Source of the DNA: Taurinivorans muris
Lineage (GTDB): Bacteria > Desulfobacterota > Desulfovibrionia > Desulfovibrionales > Desulfovibrionaceae
DNA length: 64,000 bases
Reading direction: 5' to 3'
Assembly (NCBI RefSeq): GCF_025232395.1
Contig: NZ_CP065938.1
Coordinates: forward strand, 620,001 to 684,000
Shown here in pieces: positions 8,033 to 16,895 of the stretch (position 1 is its first letter; every line of letters starts with the position of its first letter). The notes beneath the pieces are model-generated. The model saw only the letters and a list, made by a program, of their open reading frames with translations. It did not search any database and was not told the origin of the DNA. The translations under genes were made by a program, and so were the position numbers.

Positions 8033-11000
8033 GTGCGGAACGTTTCTTATGGTCTCATTTTTCTGATTTTTTGGCTGCTGTTGGTTTCAGCAGGTCTTTA
8101 CATCTACCTTTTTTATTTACAGCCGACAAAACTCGCTTCATCCATTTCATATTTGATAAAAGAAAAAACAAAACTCGAATTCAATATCGGTAGAGTAGAA
8201 CTCTCCTTCGCTCCGACTCCCACCATCAATATCCATTCCATTAAATTCTTCGATACTTCATTAAACACGGAAATTTCCATCAGCCGTCTTGAGGGAGTGC
8301 TGAGCTGGCGTTCCATCTTGCAGTTGAAACCAATCATCAACCGTCTTGCATGTTCCGGTGCAACCATACATTTGACATTGCCCCGAACAGAAAAAAAGGA
8401 ACCTGCGCTTGCAATGGATGAAATTTCACAAAATTTTTCCAATGCGCTTTTCGACCGATTGCAGGCATTTTCCATTCCCCATTATTTTTCAAGCATGCAA
8501 GTGACTGTCGCTAACGCCAACGGAGAAATCATCTCCCCTGACGCTTCCGTGAAATATGTTTTTAAAAATTTGAATATTTCAGCAAAAACACCCGATATTA
8601 TTGACGGAAATATGAATATCAGTCTTGATCACTTCGCAATTTATCACAACGATTATCTTTTGCTTGATTTTGGCAATTCAAAAATACACGCGGGCGATAT
8701 TTCTTACAGCCCGCGCAGCTACTCCGGAAACCTCGCAATAGAAACCAATCTGCATGTTTCTTCCCTGCAGCGGTTTTATGCCAAACCTATCAGCAAAGCA
8801 TACGACTATTTCCCCATGCCGGATCCGAGCTTCCTGCGATTAACCACTGATTTCAATATCCTTATCAAACAAAAAACAATGGAATTGTCGGGAACTTTTT
8901 ACAATAAGACCGTACTTCCCATGAATGGATACGATACCCCCATTGAACTTACGGTTCCTTTCCGTTTGATCAGCTCCCCAAAAAAAACAAAAGCCGCTTC
9001 TCTCAATTTTCCATACAATGACAATGATACATACGGCAAAGCTTTTTTGCAGGAAAACACCCTGAGCGATTATGCCCTCGACCTTGCGGGATTTTATGTA
9101 AATGAAATAACAATTGATAATGCGGTAATAAAGGCAGACACGGATTCATTGAAATTTTCCGGTGCGGTAACGGGACTTTATCCATTTAATCCTTTGATAT
9201 TCGGAAAAGCGCATGCGGATAATTTCAGTTTGCCAAGGTGGATAGGACCAACAAGGGAAATGAGCGCTGGACTGTACAATGCCCTTGACAAAATTAAAGC
9301 GGATATGGACGTTTACTGCACCCTCAAAGGGGTTTTTTCGCCAAACATTACAGCCAGAGTCTTAAATTATGCCATAAAAGGCAAAAGCGTGACCGCGAAC
9401 TTTTTAAAACCCGATATTTGTTTTGATTTGACCATTCCCGAACAAAACGGTTCTCCCATAAACCTCAATCCCCTTTTTCCGGAAATCAACGGAAAAAACA
9501 CCCAAAAAGTGCAGCTGCCGCCTCCTGCCGTCATCATATCGAAAAAAGACAAAAACAAATCTTCATTCGCCGTTTCCTATCATATCAATATCAATGTTCC
9601 CTCACAAGCACGGATTTGGAAAATCGACTGTTCAAAAACAAATGTCCTTATCGCTCCCGACAAAAACAATACGCCGACTATCAAAGTAACAACAGATGGG
9701 ATTTATGCAGGCAAAGCGACAGCCCTCGCAATACTGAGCAGCAGCCGGAAACACAGTATCACAGCACAAGCCGAAAACATCCTTATTGAAGCTCCTCTAA
9801 GAAACATCATGGGATATACCCCTTGCACAGGGCGGGCGGACGCAGACCTGACAATTCTTTTGCAAGGTTCAAACTTGGCAGCCATTCTCAATTCATTGGA
9901 AATAAAAGGAACAACCAATCTTAAAGATGGGGCGCTCCACTCCAAAAAAGAAATATTAACTCCTTTCAAAACATTGGCTGCCGATATTGATATAAAGACA
10001 GTGCCTTTCAAAACAGACAAAAGCATGCCTAAAACTTTTGCGCTGAACGGTTCATGGAAACTTGAAGGTGATTTTCCGGAATACGGGGCAAAATTGTTTT
10101 CAAAAAATTCTTCCATTGATTTCAGTGTGAATACGGGGCAACCGCTTATGCGTTCCCCTCAAGCGACGGATATTTTGCTTATCGAGAAAAAAGACGGGGC
10201 AACTGTTCTCAAAGGAAGCGCAAAATTGGGTTTTCAAAGTAATTCCAATAAACTGATTATTGAAAACTATAAAGGAATGCTGCGAAATTCCAAGCTGTTA
10301 GCCGATATTGTTTTTGAGCAAAAAGAAAAAGCCACGTTTAACGGAACATTGTATTTTCAGCATTTCAATCTTAGTGATTATGTGAAAACAGACCCGGACA
10401 AGGAACATACAAAAGACAAAGACCTGCCCCTTGATTTTATTTGCAGTCACGACATAGACCTGGCAATAAAAGCGGACAAACTCACGTTTTACGATATCAC
10501 AACCAGGGATTTCACAGGCAATATCAAAATCAAAGACAATAAAATAAGCGTAAACAACTTGAAAACAAAAACGAACAAGGGTTTTATTCAAGCCTTGCTT
10601 GAAGGTTCCGTCAAAAAAGAAAAGCGCAAATATCAAATGCAAACCTTATTCAAATTAAAAGGCGATACTATCGATATGCTGTCCATTACGAAAATGCGCA
10701 AACAAAAAACCCTCATGTCGGGAATAGGAAATATCGCCATACAAGGAAACGCCCTCATAAGCAAAAATTCCGACATTTTCAAAACCATGAACGCCGAATG
10801 GAATATGCAGTTCATCAATGGATATTTTCAAAGCGAAAAAGCCCATAACGCCATGCTTGAAGAACAGTCAGAAACACCCGAAACACTTTCAAACGCCAAC
10901 AATGTACCGCAATATACGGGAAAAACGAGTTTTTCAAATTTAAGCGCCAGCGGAACCATTACGAACGGTGTCGCCAAAACAAATAACCTTGTCTTGCAGG

Positions 11001-11248
11001 GAACGGGATTATTCATACATGGCGGCGGACAAATCGATTTGGTATCGGAAAAAATCGATGCCTTTGCAAAAGCGACATATCTAGGTATTCCTGAAATTCC
11101 CGTCATCATAACAGGAACAATCACAAAACCGGAATATGAAGTAAAAGTCCTCAATGCGGTATCGCATACCATCGGCAATATCGGAACGGGAATCGTCGAT
11201 ATTTTTTCCGGCGTGCTCACAGCACCTTTTAAACTTTTTATGCAATAA
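8033..11248 (+). CDS. AsmA family protein (large, N-terminally anchored)
   Basis: A 1071-residue protein with a single N-terminal membrane anchor (residues 7-28) and then a long beta-rich periplasmic body. The beginning (FNIGRVELSFAPTPTINI and the following repeat-like strands) and the C-terminal DLVSEKIDAFAKATYLGIPEIP stretch are typical of AsmA/AsmA_2 proteins, which form long grooves linked to phospholipid or LPS homeostasis between the membranes. The start is a GTG with no strong Shine-Dalgarno, so the true start could differ by a few codons. It stands alone, divergent from the membrane protein at 7887. Confidence 0.8.
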   Translation: MRNVSYGLIFLIFWLLLVSAGLYIYLFYLQPTKLASSISYLIKEKTKLEFNIGRVELSFAPTPTINIHSIKFFDTSLNTEISISRLEGVLSWRSILQLKPIINRLACSGATIHLTLPRTEKKEPALAMDEISQNFSNALFDRLQAFSIPHYFSSMQVTVANANGEIISPDASVKYVFKNLNISAKTPDIIDGNMNISLDHFAIYHNDYLLLDFGNSKIHAGDISYSPRSYSGNLAIETNLHVSSLQRFYAKPISKAYDYFPMPDPSFLRLTTDFNILIKQKTMELSGTFYNKTVLPMNGYDTPIELTVPFRLISSPKKTKAASLNFPYNDNDTYGKAFLQENTLSDYALDLAGFYVNEITIDNAVIKADTDSLKFSGAVTGLYPFNPLIFGKAHADNFSLPRWIGPTREMSAGLYNALDKIKADMDVYCTLKGVFSPNITARVLNYAIKGKSVTANFLKPDICFDLTIPEQNGSPINLNPLFPEINGKNTQKVQLPPPAVIISKKDKNKSSFAVSYHININVPSQARIWKIDCSKTNVLIAPDKNNTPTIKVTTDGIYAGKATALAILSSSRKHSITAQAENILIEAPLRNIMGYTPCTGRADADLTILLQGSNLAAILNSLEIKGTTNLKDGALHSKKEILTPFKTLAADIDIKTVPFKTDKSMPKTFALNGSWKLEGDFPEYGAKLFSKNSSIDFSVNTGQPLMRSPQATDILLIEKKDGATVLKGSAKLGFQSNSNKLIIENYKGMLRNSKLLADIVFEQKEKATFNGTLYFQHFNLSDYVKTDPDKEHTKDKDLPLDFICSHDIDLAIKADKLTFYDITTRDFTGNIKIKDNKISVNNLKTKTNKGFIQALLEGSVKKEKRKYQMQTLFKLKGDTIDMLSITKMRKQKTLMSGIGNIAIQGNALISKNSDIFKTMNAEWNMQFINGYFQSEKAHNAMLEEQSETPETLSNANNVPQYTGKTSFSNLSASGTITNGVAKTNNLVLQGTGLFIHGGGQIDLVSEKIDAFAKATYLGIPEIPVIITGTITKPEYEVKVLNAVSHTIGNIGTGIVDIFSGVLTAPFKLFMQ

Positions 11249-11316
11249 AAATTATTAACTTGCAATTTTTCCATAAGAGTTTATTTTTAAGAAAAATACC
11301 ATTGCGAGAGAGTATT

Positions 11317-12210
11317 ATGAAATTAAAAAAATTATGCGGTATAGCCGCAATTATCTTATCTTTGTCCGCTTTCGGCACTTTTTCCATGCCTGATGATGCT
11401 GACGCAAGAAGAATCGGCGGAGGACGGAGCATCGGCAGAACAACAACGGTAAGACCTTCCGCTCCTGCCGGAGTCACTACGGGACAGCAGCATTTTCAAC
11501 AGCAGCGTGCCGTCGGCAGCACTGCCGGCGCGGCCGCAGTGAACAGACGCGGCATGTTCGGCGGAGTTCTCGGAGGGCTTTTGGCCGGCAGCCTTATCGG
11601 CTCGCTTCTTATGGGCGGCGGATTTGCCGGCGGCGGCGGATTTCTCGACCTTATCATTATCGGTCTTCTCATTTATTTTGGTTTGAAATTCTTCAGAAAT
11701 CGTCAGCAAAACCAAAATAACGCGCAAACATACCGTCAAGCCCAAACCTATCAGGACGAAAAGGCACAAGGACCAAACACACAAGGTTCTTCCGCTTGGG
11801 ACAATTTGCGTTCGGAAAGAGCGCCGCGGACCGATGTTCAAACTTCAGGCACGTTCAATACGGAAGAATTTTTGGAAGGCGCCAAGAAATTATATGTCCG
11901 CATGCAGGAATCTTGGGATCTTCGCGATATTGAAGACATAAAACAATTTACGTCCCCTATCATGCATAAGGATATTGAAGAGCAGTTCAAAGAAGACCCA
12001 AATCCCTCCAAAACGGAATTGCTGCTCATCAATGCGCAGGTTTTGGAAGTAAAACAGGAAGGAAACTATGAACAAGTCGCTGTTTTGTTCGATGTGCTTA
12101 TGAAAGAAGCGGAAAATGAAAACAACGAACAAGTCAGAGAAATTTGGAATTTTTCAAGAAACAAAGCGGACAACGGCTCCTGGGTGCTTGACGGAATTCA
12201 GCAAGTCTAG
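11317..12210 (+). CDS. Tim44-like domain protein, membrane anchored
   Basis: About 297 residues. A signal or anchor segment (residues 5-25) ends before DADARR. A Gly/Ala-rich low-complexity stretch with two hydrophobic segments (about 78-125: GGVLGGLLAGSLIGSLLMGG, then LIIIGLLIYFGLKFF) follows, then a Gln/Asn-rich linker, then a Tim44-like C-terminal domain (about 185-297) related to the mitochondrial import factor. The bacterial role is unclear. The ATG at 11317 follows GAGAG; the upstream TTG at 11260 would give an unlikely extension. A terminator lies 20 nt after the stop. Confidence 0.78.
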   Translation: MKLKKLCGIAAIILSLSAFGTFSMPDDADARRIGGGRSIGRTTTVRPSAPAGVTTGQQHFQQQRAVGSTAGAAAVNRRGMFGGVLGGLLAGSLIGSLLMGGGFAGGGGFLDLIIIGLLIYFGLKFFRNRQQNQNNAQTYRQAQTYQDEKAQGPNTQGSSAWDNLRSERAPRTDVQTSGTFNTEEFLEGAKKLYVRMQESWDLRDIEDIKQFTSPIMHKDIEEQFKEDPNPSKTELLLINAQVLEVKQEGNYEQVAVLFDVLMKEAENENNEQVREIWNFSRNKADNGSWVLDGIQQV

Positions 12211-12230
12211 TCCGTATTGTATAAAACAAC

Positions 12231-12259
12231 AAAAAGGCAGTTCAATCCTGCCTTTTTTT
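12231..12259 (+). terminator. Rho-independent terminator after the Tim44-like gene
   Basis: The stem AAAAAGGCAG / CTGCCTTTTT with a 7-nt loop and a T run is read directly at these positions. Confidence 0.85.
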
Positions 12260-12329
12260 ATACCGTATTTGTTGCCATTATCCGTCATTTGTAATAATAA
12301 AAGTTTGTAGTTATTTTTGAGGGAATGCG

Positions 12330-13139
12330 ATGAACAATAAATCTATCGGTCTTTTTGATTCGGGTGTCGGCGGGCTGACTGTTTTAAAAGCCCTTTTGGA
12401 CGTTCTTCCGAATGAAAAATATGTGTATTTAGGCGACACCGCCCGTCTTCCTTACGGAACAAAAAGCAAAGAAACCATTATCCGCTATGCCCTGCAATGC
12501 ACGGAAAAACTTATGGACAGGGATTTGAAACTTCTTGTTGTCGCGTGCAACACCGTAAGCTCCGTCGCTCTTCCAAGCCTGAAAGAAAAATACCCGCAGA
12601 TTGAAATTGTCGGAGTCGTCACTCCTGGAGCGGAAGCCGCCTGCAATGCCACAAAAAACAACAATATTGCCGTACTCGGGACAGAATCGACAATAAAAGG
12701 CAAAGCTTACGATAATGCGATTTTAAAAATCAATCCCGAAGCCGTTGTCACAGGCAAGGCTTGCCCTCTTTTCGTAGGCATGGCGGAAGAAGGGCTTTCC
12801 AAGGGGTTTTTGGCGGAAGAAATGGCTAAACATTATCTGAAAGATATTTTATCGCAAGAAAATAAGCCTGATACCCTTGTGCTCGGCTGTACGCATTTTC
12901 CGCTTTTAAAACAAGCCATTCAAAATGTTGCGGGAAAAGATATGCAGTTGGTGGATTCCGCGCAAACAACAGCAAAAAAAGTTGCTGAACGTTTACGGAC
13001 GGCGAATGCGCTTGCGGACGGCAAAAATCCATCCGTCGCATTTTTAACGACTGATGACACGGAAAAATTCAAAGCTGTCGGCGAACCCTTTTTAGGATTC
13101 TCCCTGCGCGAAAGCCATGTGGAATTAGTGGATTTGTAA
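12330..13139 (+). CDS. murI: Glutamate racemase
   Basis: Makes D-glutamate for peptidoglycan. The 269-residue protein shows the two-cysteine mechanism: Cys in VACNTVSS (about residue 74) and Cys in LGCTHFPLL (about residue 186), each with the following Asn/Thr or Thr/His. The N-terminal FDSGVGGLTVL and GDTARLPYG motifs are also present. Its stop codon shares one base with the truA start, so murI, truA, the RluA gene and the HPP gene form a tight operon. Confidence 0.95.
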   Translation: MNNKSIGLFDSGVGGLTVLKALLDVLPNEKYVYLGDTARLPYGTKSKETIIRYALQCTEKLMDRDLKLLVVACNTVSSVALPSLKEKYPQIEIVGVVTPGAEAACNATKNNNIAVLGTESTIKGKAYDNAILKINPEAVVTGKACPLFVGMAEEGLSKGFLAEEMAKHYLKDILSQENKPDTLVLGCTHFPLLKQAIQNVAGKDMQLVDSAQTTAKKVAERLRTANALADGKNPSVAFLTTDDTEKFKAVGEPFLGFSLRESHVELVDL

Positions 13140-13921
13140 TGCCAAGGCTTCGTCTTACCTTAGCGTATGCAGGAACAAATTACAAAGGGTGGCAGCGCCA
13201 GCTTCAAGGCGATGTTGAATTACCAACCGTTCAAGGCGTTGTCGAGAAAGAAATTTCCCGTATTTGCGATACGAAAATTTCCCTGCAAGGCTCCGGAAGA
13301 ACCGATACGGGCGTGCATGCCGACTGCCAAGTCGCCCATTGCGATATTCCGGAAAACAAAACGAGGCTTAATTGGAAACTGGCGCTCAATACCGCTCTGC
13401 CCCATGATATACGTATCAAAGAATATGCGATTGTCGCCGATACCTTCCATGCCCTTTATGATGTTGAAAAAAAAGCCTATACGTATAGCCTGTGGCTTGA
13501 CAGAAATTTCGTTCCCCCCAAATTATATCCCTATACATGGGCTTGCGGAAAACTTAATTTAAATGCGGTTGACGAGGCAATACAATATCTCATCGGCGAA
13601 CACGATTTTTCTTTCGCGCAAAACCAAGGAACAAACATAAAAACCACAATCAGAACCGTTTACGAAATAAACCGCACTGATTTTGAAAAACAGCATTCAC
13701 AAGACCCGAGCAATTATGAATTAAAAATCACGTTCATCGCCAACGGTTATTTAAAACAAATGGTCAGAAACTTGGTTGGCATACTGGTTGCCTGCGGAAA
13801 AGGAAAAATGCGGGCAAACGACATTCCGGAACTTATTCTTGCAAAAGACAGGAAAAAATCTCCTCCTACGGCCCCTCCCCAAGGTTTGACCATGACGCGG
13901 ATTTGGTACAAAGATGAATGA
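13139..13921 (+). CDS. truA: tRNA pseudouridine synthase A
   Basis: Makes pseudouridine at positions 38-40 of tRNA anticodon stem-loops. The 260-residue protein has the catalytic Asp in SGRTDTGVHA (about residue 57), the KAYTY strand and the C-terminal FLRxMVRNL-like segment GYLKQMVRNLVG. The start overlaps the murI stop by one base and its end overlaps the next gene by 8 nt. Confidence 0.95.
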   Translation: MPRLRLTLAYAGTNYKGWQRQLQGDVELPTVQGVVEKEISRICDTKISLQGSGRTDTGVHADCQVAHCDIPENKTRLNWKLALNTALPHDIRIKEYAIVADTFHALYDVEKKAYTYSLWLDRNFVPPKLYPYTWACGKLNLNAVDEAIQYLIGEHDFSFAQNQGTNIKTTIRTVYEINRTDFEKQHSQDPSNYELKITFIANGYLKQMVRNLVGILVACGKGKMRANDIPELILAKDRKKSPPTAPPQGLTMTRIWYKDE

Positions 13922-14882
13922 ACAAAAATACGTTTGCAAAAATTCAGACGAAAATAACCGTCTTGATTATGTGCTTAAAACAGTCTTTTCAATGCACAGC
14001 ATACGCTCCGTCAAACGGCTTTGCGAACAAAATACTGTTCTTGTCAATGAAAAACCGGCAAAAGCAAGTTACAAGGTAAAAGAAAATGACTGCATTTCCA
14101 TAATCGGACAAGAAAAATCAGCCAACCACGCAGCCGTTCCTATTCTTTTTGAAAACAAGGGATATTTGGCTTGCTATAAAAAACCGTTTTGCCACAGTGA
14201 ACACCATGCCGGAAACAATGCTTTTTCTCTTGAATTTCTTGTCCGCACGCAAATCAATCCCGATTATATCTTATTAAACCGCCTTGATTTTGCAACATCC
14301 GGAATTATTGTTTTTGCAAAACATCATAACGATTATGAGCAATGGAAAAATTGGCAGAAAAATCAAAAAATTGAAAAAAAATACTTTGCCCTTGTTGAAG
14401 GAAAACTGGATACCCCGTATTCAATCAACAACAAAATCATCACCCGTAAACACAAAAAAGTCTATGTTTCCCATGAGCCGGGTGACAGAATAACGCAAAT
14501 CGCCCCCTTTGGAATACATGAAAACGCCAGTCTCGCGGACTGCACGATTTTTCAGGGAGCAAGACACCAAATACGCGCCCATTCGGCTTTTTTGGGATTT
14601 CCTCTTGTTGCGGACATGAAATACGGTGCAAAAACAGATACTTTCCAGACACTGAAAAATATTTTCCCTATTCGTCCAGCGCACGGCTCGGAAGCTGAGC
14701 AAAAACAAGAACTCAATAAGCCATATTTTCCATGCTCTTTGGAAACATACCGAAATGATACGGAACATTTTTGCCTGCACCATTATTTTGTAAGCTGCCC
14801 CGCTTTTTCCGTTCCCGTGCTTCCGCCGTATTTTCATATTCTCAATAAACCAATGCAAAACGCAATGCTAAAAATGCTATGA
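13914..14882 (+). CDS. RluA-family rRNA/tRNA pseudouridine synthase
   Basis: A 322-residue RluA-type enzyme. An N-terminal S4-like RNA-binding domain (about 15-70, NRLDYVL through VLVNEKPAKASYKV) precedes the catalytic domain with the active Asp in LLNRLDFATSG (about residue 125) and the GARHQIRAHSAFLGFPLVADMKYG-type binding loop. The target nucleotide cannot be inferred. The C-terminal 60 residues are a less conserved extension. It overlaps truA at the front and the HPP gene at the back (ATGA overlap). Confidence 0.88.
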   Translation: MNEQKYVCKNSDENNRLDYVLKTVFSMHSIRSVKRLCEQNTVLVNEKPAKASYKVKENDCISIIGQEKSANHAAVPILFENKGYLACYKKPFCHSEHHAGNNAFSLEFLVRTQINPDYILLNRLDFATSGIIVFAKHHNDYEQWKNWQKNQKIEKKYFALVEGKLDTPYSINNKIITRKHKKVYVSHEPGDRITQIAPFGIHENASLADCTIFQGARHQIRAHSAFLGFPLVADMKYGAKTDTFQTLKNIFPIRPAHGSEAEQKQELNKPYFPCSLETYRNDTEHFCLHHYFVSCPAFSVPVLPPYFHILNKPMQNAMLKML

Positions 14883-15427
14883 GTAAAAAATCCTATTTCC
14901 AAAAAATAAAAGGACAGGAAAAATGTCCTATACGGGAATTTCATTTTTCTGAAATGCTTCTCTCCTGCTTCGGCTGTTTTCTTGTGATACTGCTTATATC
15001 CATAATCGATGAACTTTCCCACGAACTTTTCACAAACCAGCCTCTTTTTGTCGCCCCGGTCGGAGCAAGCGCAGTCATGATTTTCGGTATTCCGACAAGC
15101 GTATACGCGCAGCCGAGAAATGTGATCGGCGGACATTTTCTTTCCGCCTTATGCGGGGTTTTCGCCTATTGGCTTTTTCCTCAAACGGTGATTTTCGCCG
15201 GTGCGTTTGCAGTCGCGCTTGCCATGGCTGTCATGTACACGACCCAAACCATACATCCGCCGGGAGGAGCCACAGCGCTTTTAGCCATTATCGGCGATGA
15301 AAGAATTACGAACTTGGGTTTTTCTTACGCTTTTGTCCCTTGCCTCAGCAATGCCGTTATCCTTGTGCTCTGCGGCATACTTATCAATAATCTTTCGGGC
15401 AAGCGCTCTTATCCGAAATTCTGGTAA
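14879..15427 (+). CDS. HPP family membrane protein
   Basis: A 182-residue integral membrane protein with the family signature TIHPPGGATALLA (about residues 124-136) and four to five membrane segments: 27-45, 60-75, 85-102, 104-122 and 145-172. Some HPP proteins are linked to nitrite transport in plastids and cyanobacteria; the bacterial substrate here is unknown. It starts within the stop codon of the RluA gene and is the last gene of the murI operon, followed by a strong terminator. Confidence 0.85.
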   Translation: MSKKSYFQKIKGQEKCPIREFHFSEMLLSCFGCFLVILLISIIDELSHELFTNQPLFVAPVGASAVMIFGIPTSVYAQPRNVIGGHFLSALCGVFAYWLFPQTVIFAGAFAVALAMAVMYTTQTIHPPGGATALLAIIGDERITNLGFSYAFVPCLSNAVILVLCGILINNLSGKRSYPKFW

Positions 15428-15431
15428 TAAA

Positions 15432-15479
15432 AAAGTCCCTTTTATCGAAACAAATTCAATAAAAGGGACTTTATTTTTA
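15432..15479. terminator. Bidirectional rho-independent terminator between the HPP gene and ackA
   Basis: A 14-bp perfect stem (15432-15445 with 15459-15472) is flanked by A and T runs on both sides, serving the convergent HPP (+) and ackA (-) transcripts. Confidence 0.9.
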
Positions 15480-15489
15480 TCTGAAAATC

Positions 15490-16713
15490 TTAGTAACCCA
15501 AAATCTTCAGCGTGGTTTGCATAATTTCAAGTTCTTCGTTGGTTGGAACGACAAGAGCTTTAATTTTGCTGCCTTTTTTATTGATTTCGCGAGGTTCGCC
15601 GGAACGGATTTGGTTCAATTCCTCATCAAGTTCCAAACCGAAAGGTTCAAAAGCTTTGCAGATAGGTTCACGGGTTACGGGAGCATTTTCGCCGATACCG
15701 CCGGTAAACAGAATACCGTCGATTTTTCCAAGCACGGCAAGGTATGCGCCGATATATTTGATGACGCGGTAATTGAAAATATTATTTGCCAAAACAGCGT
15801 TTTGATCACCTTTTTCAATCATGCTTTCGACATCGCGCATATCGTTGCTGCCGGTCAAAGCTTTCAAACCGGATTGTTTATTCAAAACATCAGACATTTG
15901 ACTTGGGCTGAGACCTTCCTGTTCCATGAGGAAAAGCGGCAAAGAAGCATCGATGTCACCGCAGCGGGTACCCATTAAAAGACCTTCCAGCGGAGTAAGC
16001 CCCATGGTGGTGTCGACACATTTTCCGTCTTTAATCGCAGTAATGGAGCAGCCATTTCCAAGATGACAGCAAACACCGGTAAACGTATCTTTGCCAAGAT
16101 ATTTCGCAGCGGTTTTGGAAACAAATTTGTGGGAAATGCCGTGAAAACCGTAACGGCGCAAACTGTATTTTTCGCTGTATTGTTTCGGAATGCCATAGGT
16201 GTAAGCGTAATCGGGCATGGTGGTATGGAAACCGGTATCGAAAACGGCGACAGCGGGAACACCGGGCAAAATTTCTTCAATAACCTCGATGCAAGCGAGG
16301 TTGGCTGGGTTATGCAAAGGTCCGAGCGGAATATAATCACGGATGACTTGCTTTACGGTTGCATCGATTTTCACTTCGGAATAATGAGGTCCGCCAAGAA
16401 GCACGCGGTGTCCGGAAGCGACGATTGAATCAAAATTAGGCAAAATGCCCATATCGACAATACGTTTCATCATGTCACGGATACCGTCGCCATGGGTTTT
16501 ATAGTGCACATCAAAAGCCTGTTTATCTTCTTTATCCGTATCGGGATTGATTTTAAAAATAATTCTGCCATTGTCACTGCCAATTCTTTCAGCCAAAACG
16601 GCAAGAATCGGTTTTTCATTTTCACAGGAAAGAATTTGTGTTTTAAATGATGAGCTGCCTGCGTTGATAACCAACACATATTTGCCCTTGAGTTCTGCAC
16701 TGACTGATGCCAT
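15490..16713 (-). CDS. ackA: Acetate kinase
   Basis: Interconverts acetyl phosphate and acetate with ATP, the substrate-level phosphorylation step typical of incomplete-oxidising sulfate reducers. The 407-residue protein has VLVINAGSSSFKTQ at the start, the RYGFHGISHKF active-site region, CHLGNGCSI and GDIDASLP, and the FTGGIGENA phosphate loop. The ATG at 16713 follows AAGGAGAAAATC; the longer open frame upstream has no support. I see no pta next to it. Confidence 0.96.
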   Translation of the reverse strand: MASVSAELKGKYVLVINAGSSSFKTQILSCENEKPILAVLAERIGSDNGRIIFKINPDTDKEDKQAFDVHYKTHGDGIRDMMKRIVDMGILPNFDSIVASGHRVLLGGPHYSEVKIDATVKQVIRDYIPLGPLHNPANLACIEVIEEILPGVPAVAVFDTGFHTTMPDYAYTYGIPKQYSEKYSLRRYGFHGISHKFVSKTAAKYLGKDTFTGVCCHLGNGCSITAIKDGKCVDTTMGLTPLEGLLMGTRCGDIDASLPLFLMEQEGLSPSQMSDVLNKQSGLKALTGSNDMRDVESMIEKGDQNAVLANNIFNYRVIKYIGAYLAVLGKIDGILFTGGIGENAPVTREPICKAFEPFGLELDEELNQIRSGEPREINKKGSKIKALVVPTNEELEIMQTTLKILGY

Positions 16714-16808
16714 GATTTTCTCCTTATCGCAACTGACAAAATTTAGTTTGTTTTTTCTTGTAAGCTCACAATTAAATTTTGTCAAGTAAAGCTTATAAAT
16801 AAGTAATT

Positions 16809-16824
16809 TGGCACAGTTTATGCT
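16809..16824 (+). promoter_or_regulatory. Sigma-54 (-24/-12) promoter upstream of flgE
   Basis: The sequence TGGCAC-N5-ATGCT, with GG at 16810-16811 and GC at 16822-16823, has the exact 10-nt GG-to-GC spacing of RpoN promoters. It lies 72-87 nt before the hook gene start. RpoN control of hook genes is common in this group, so the assignment is strong though not tested. Confidence 0.75.
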
Positions 16825-16895
16825 TAATACGCTGTAAGCAAAAAAAGAGGGAAAATTTTGCCGATCATTTCTATTTATTGGCAGGAGCAGCCATT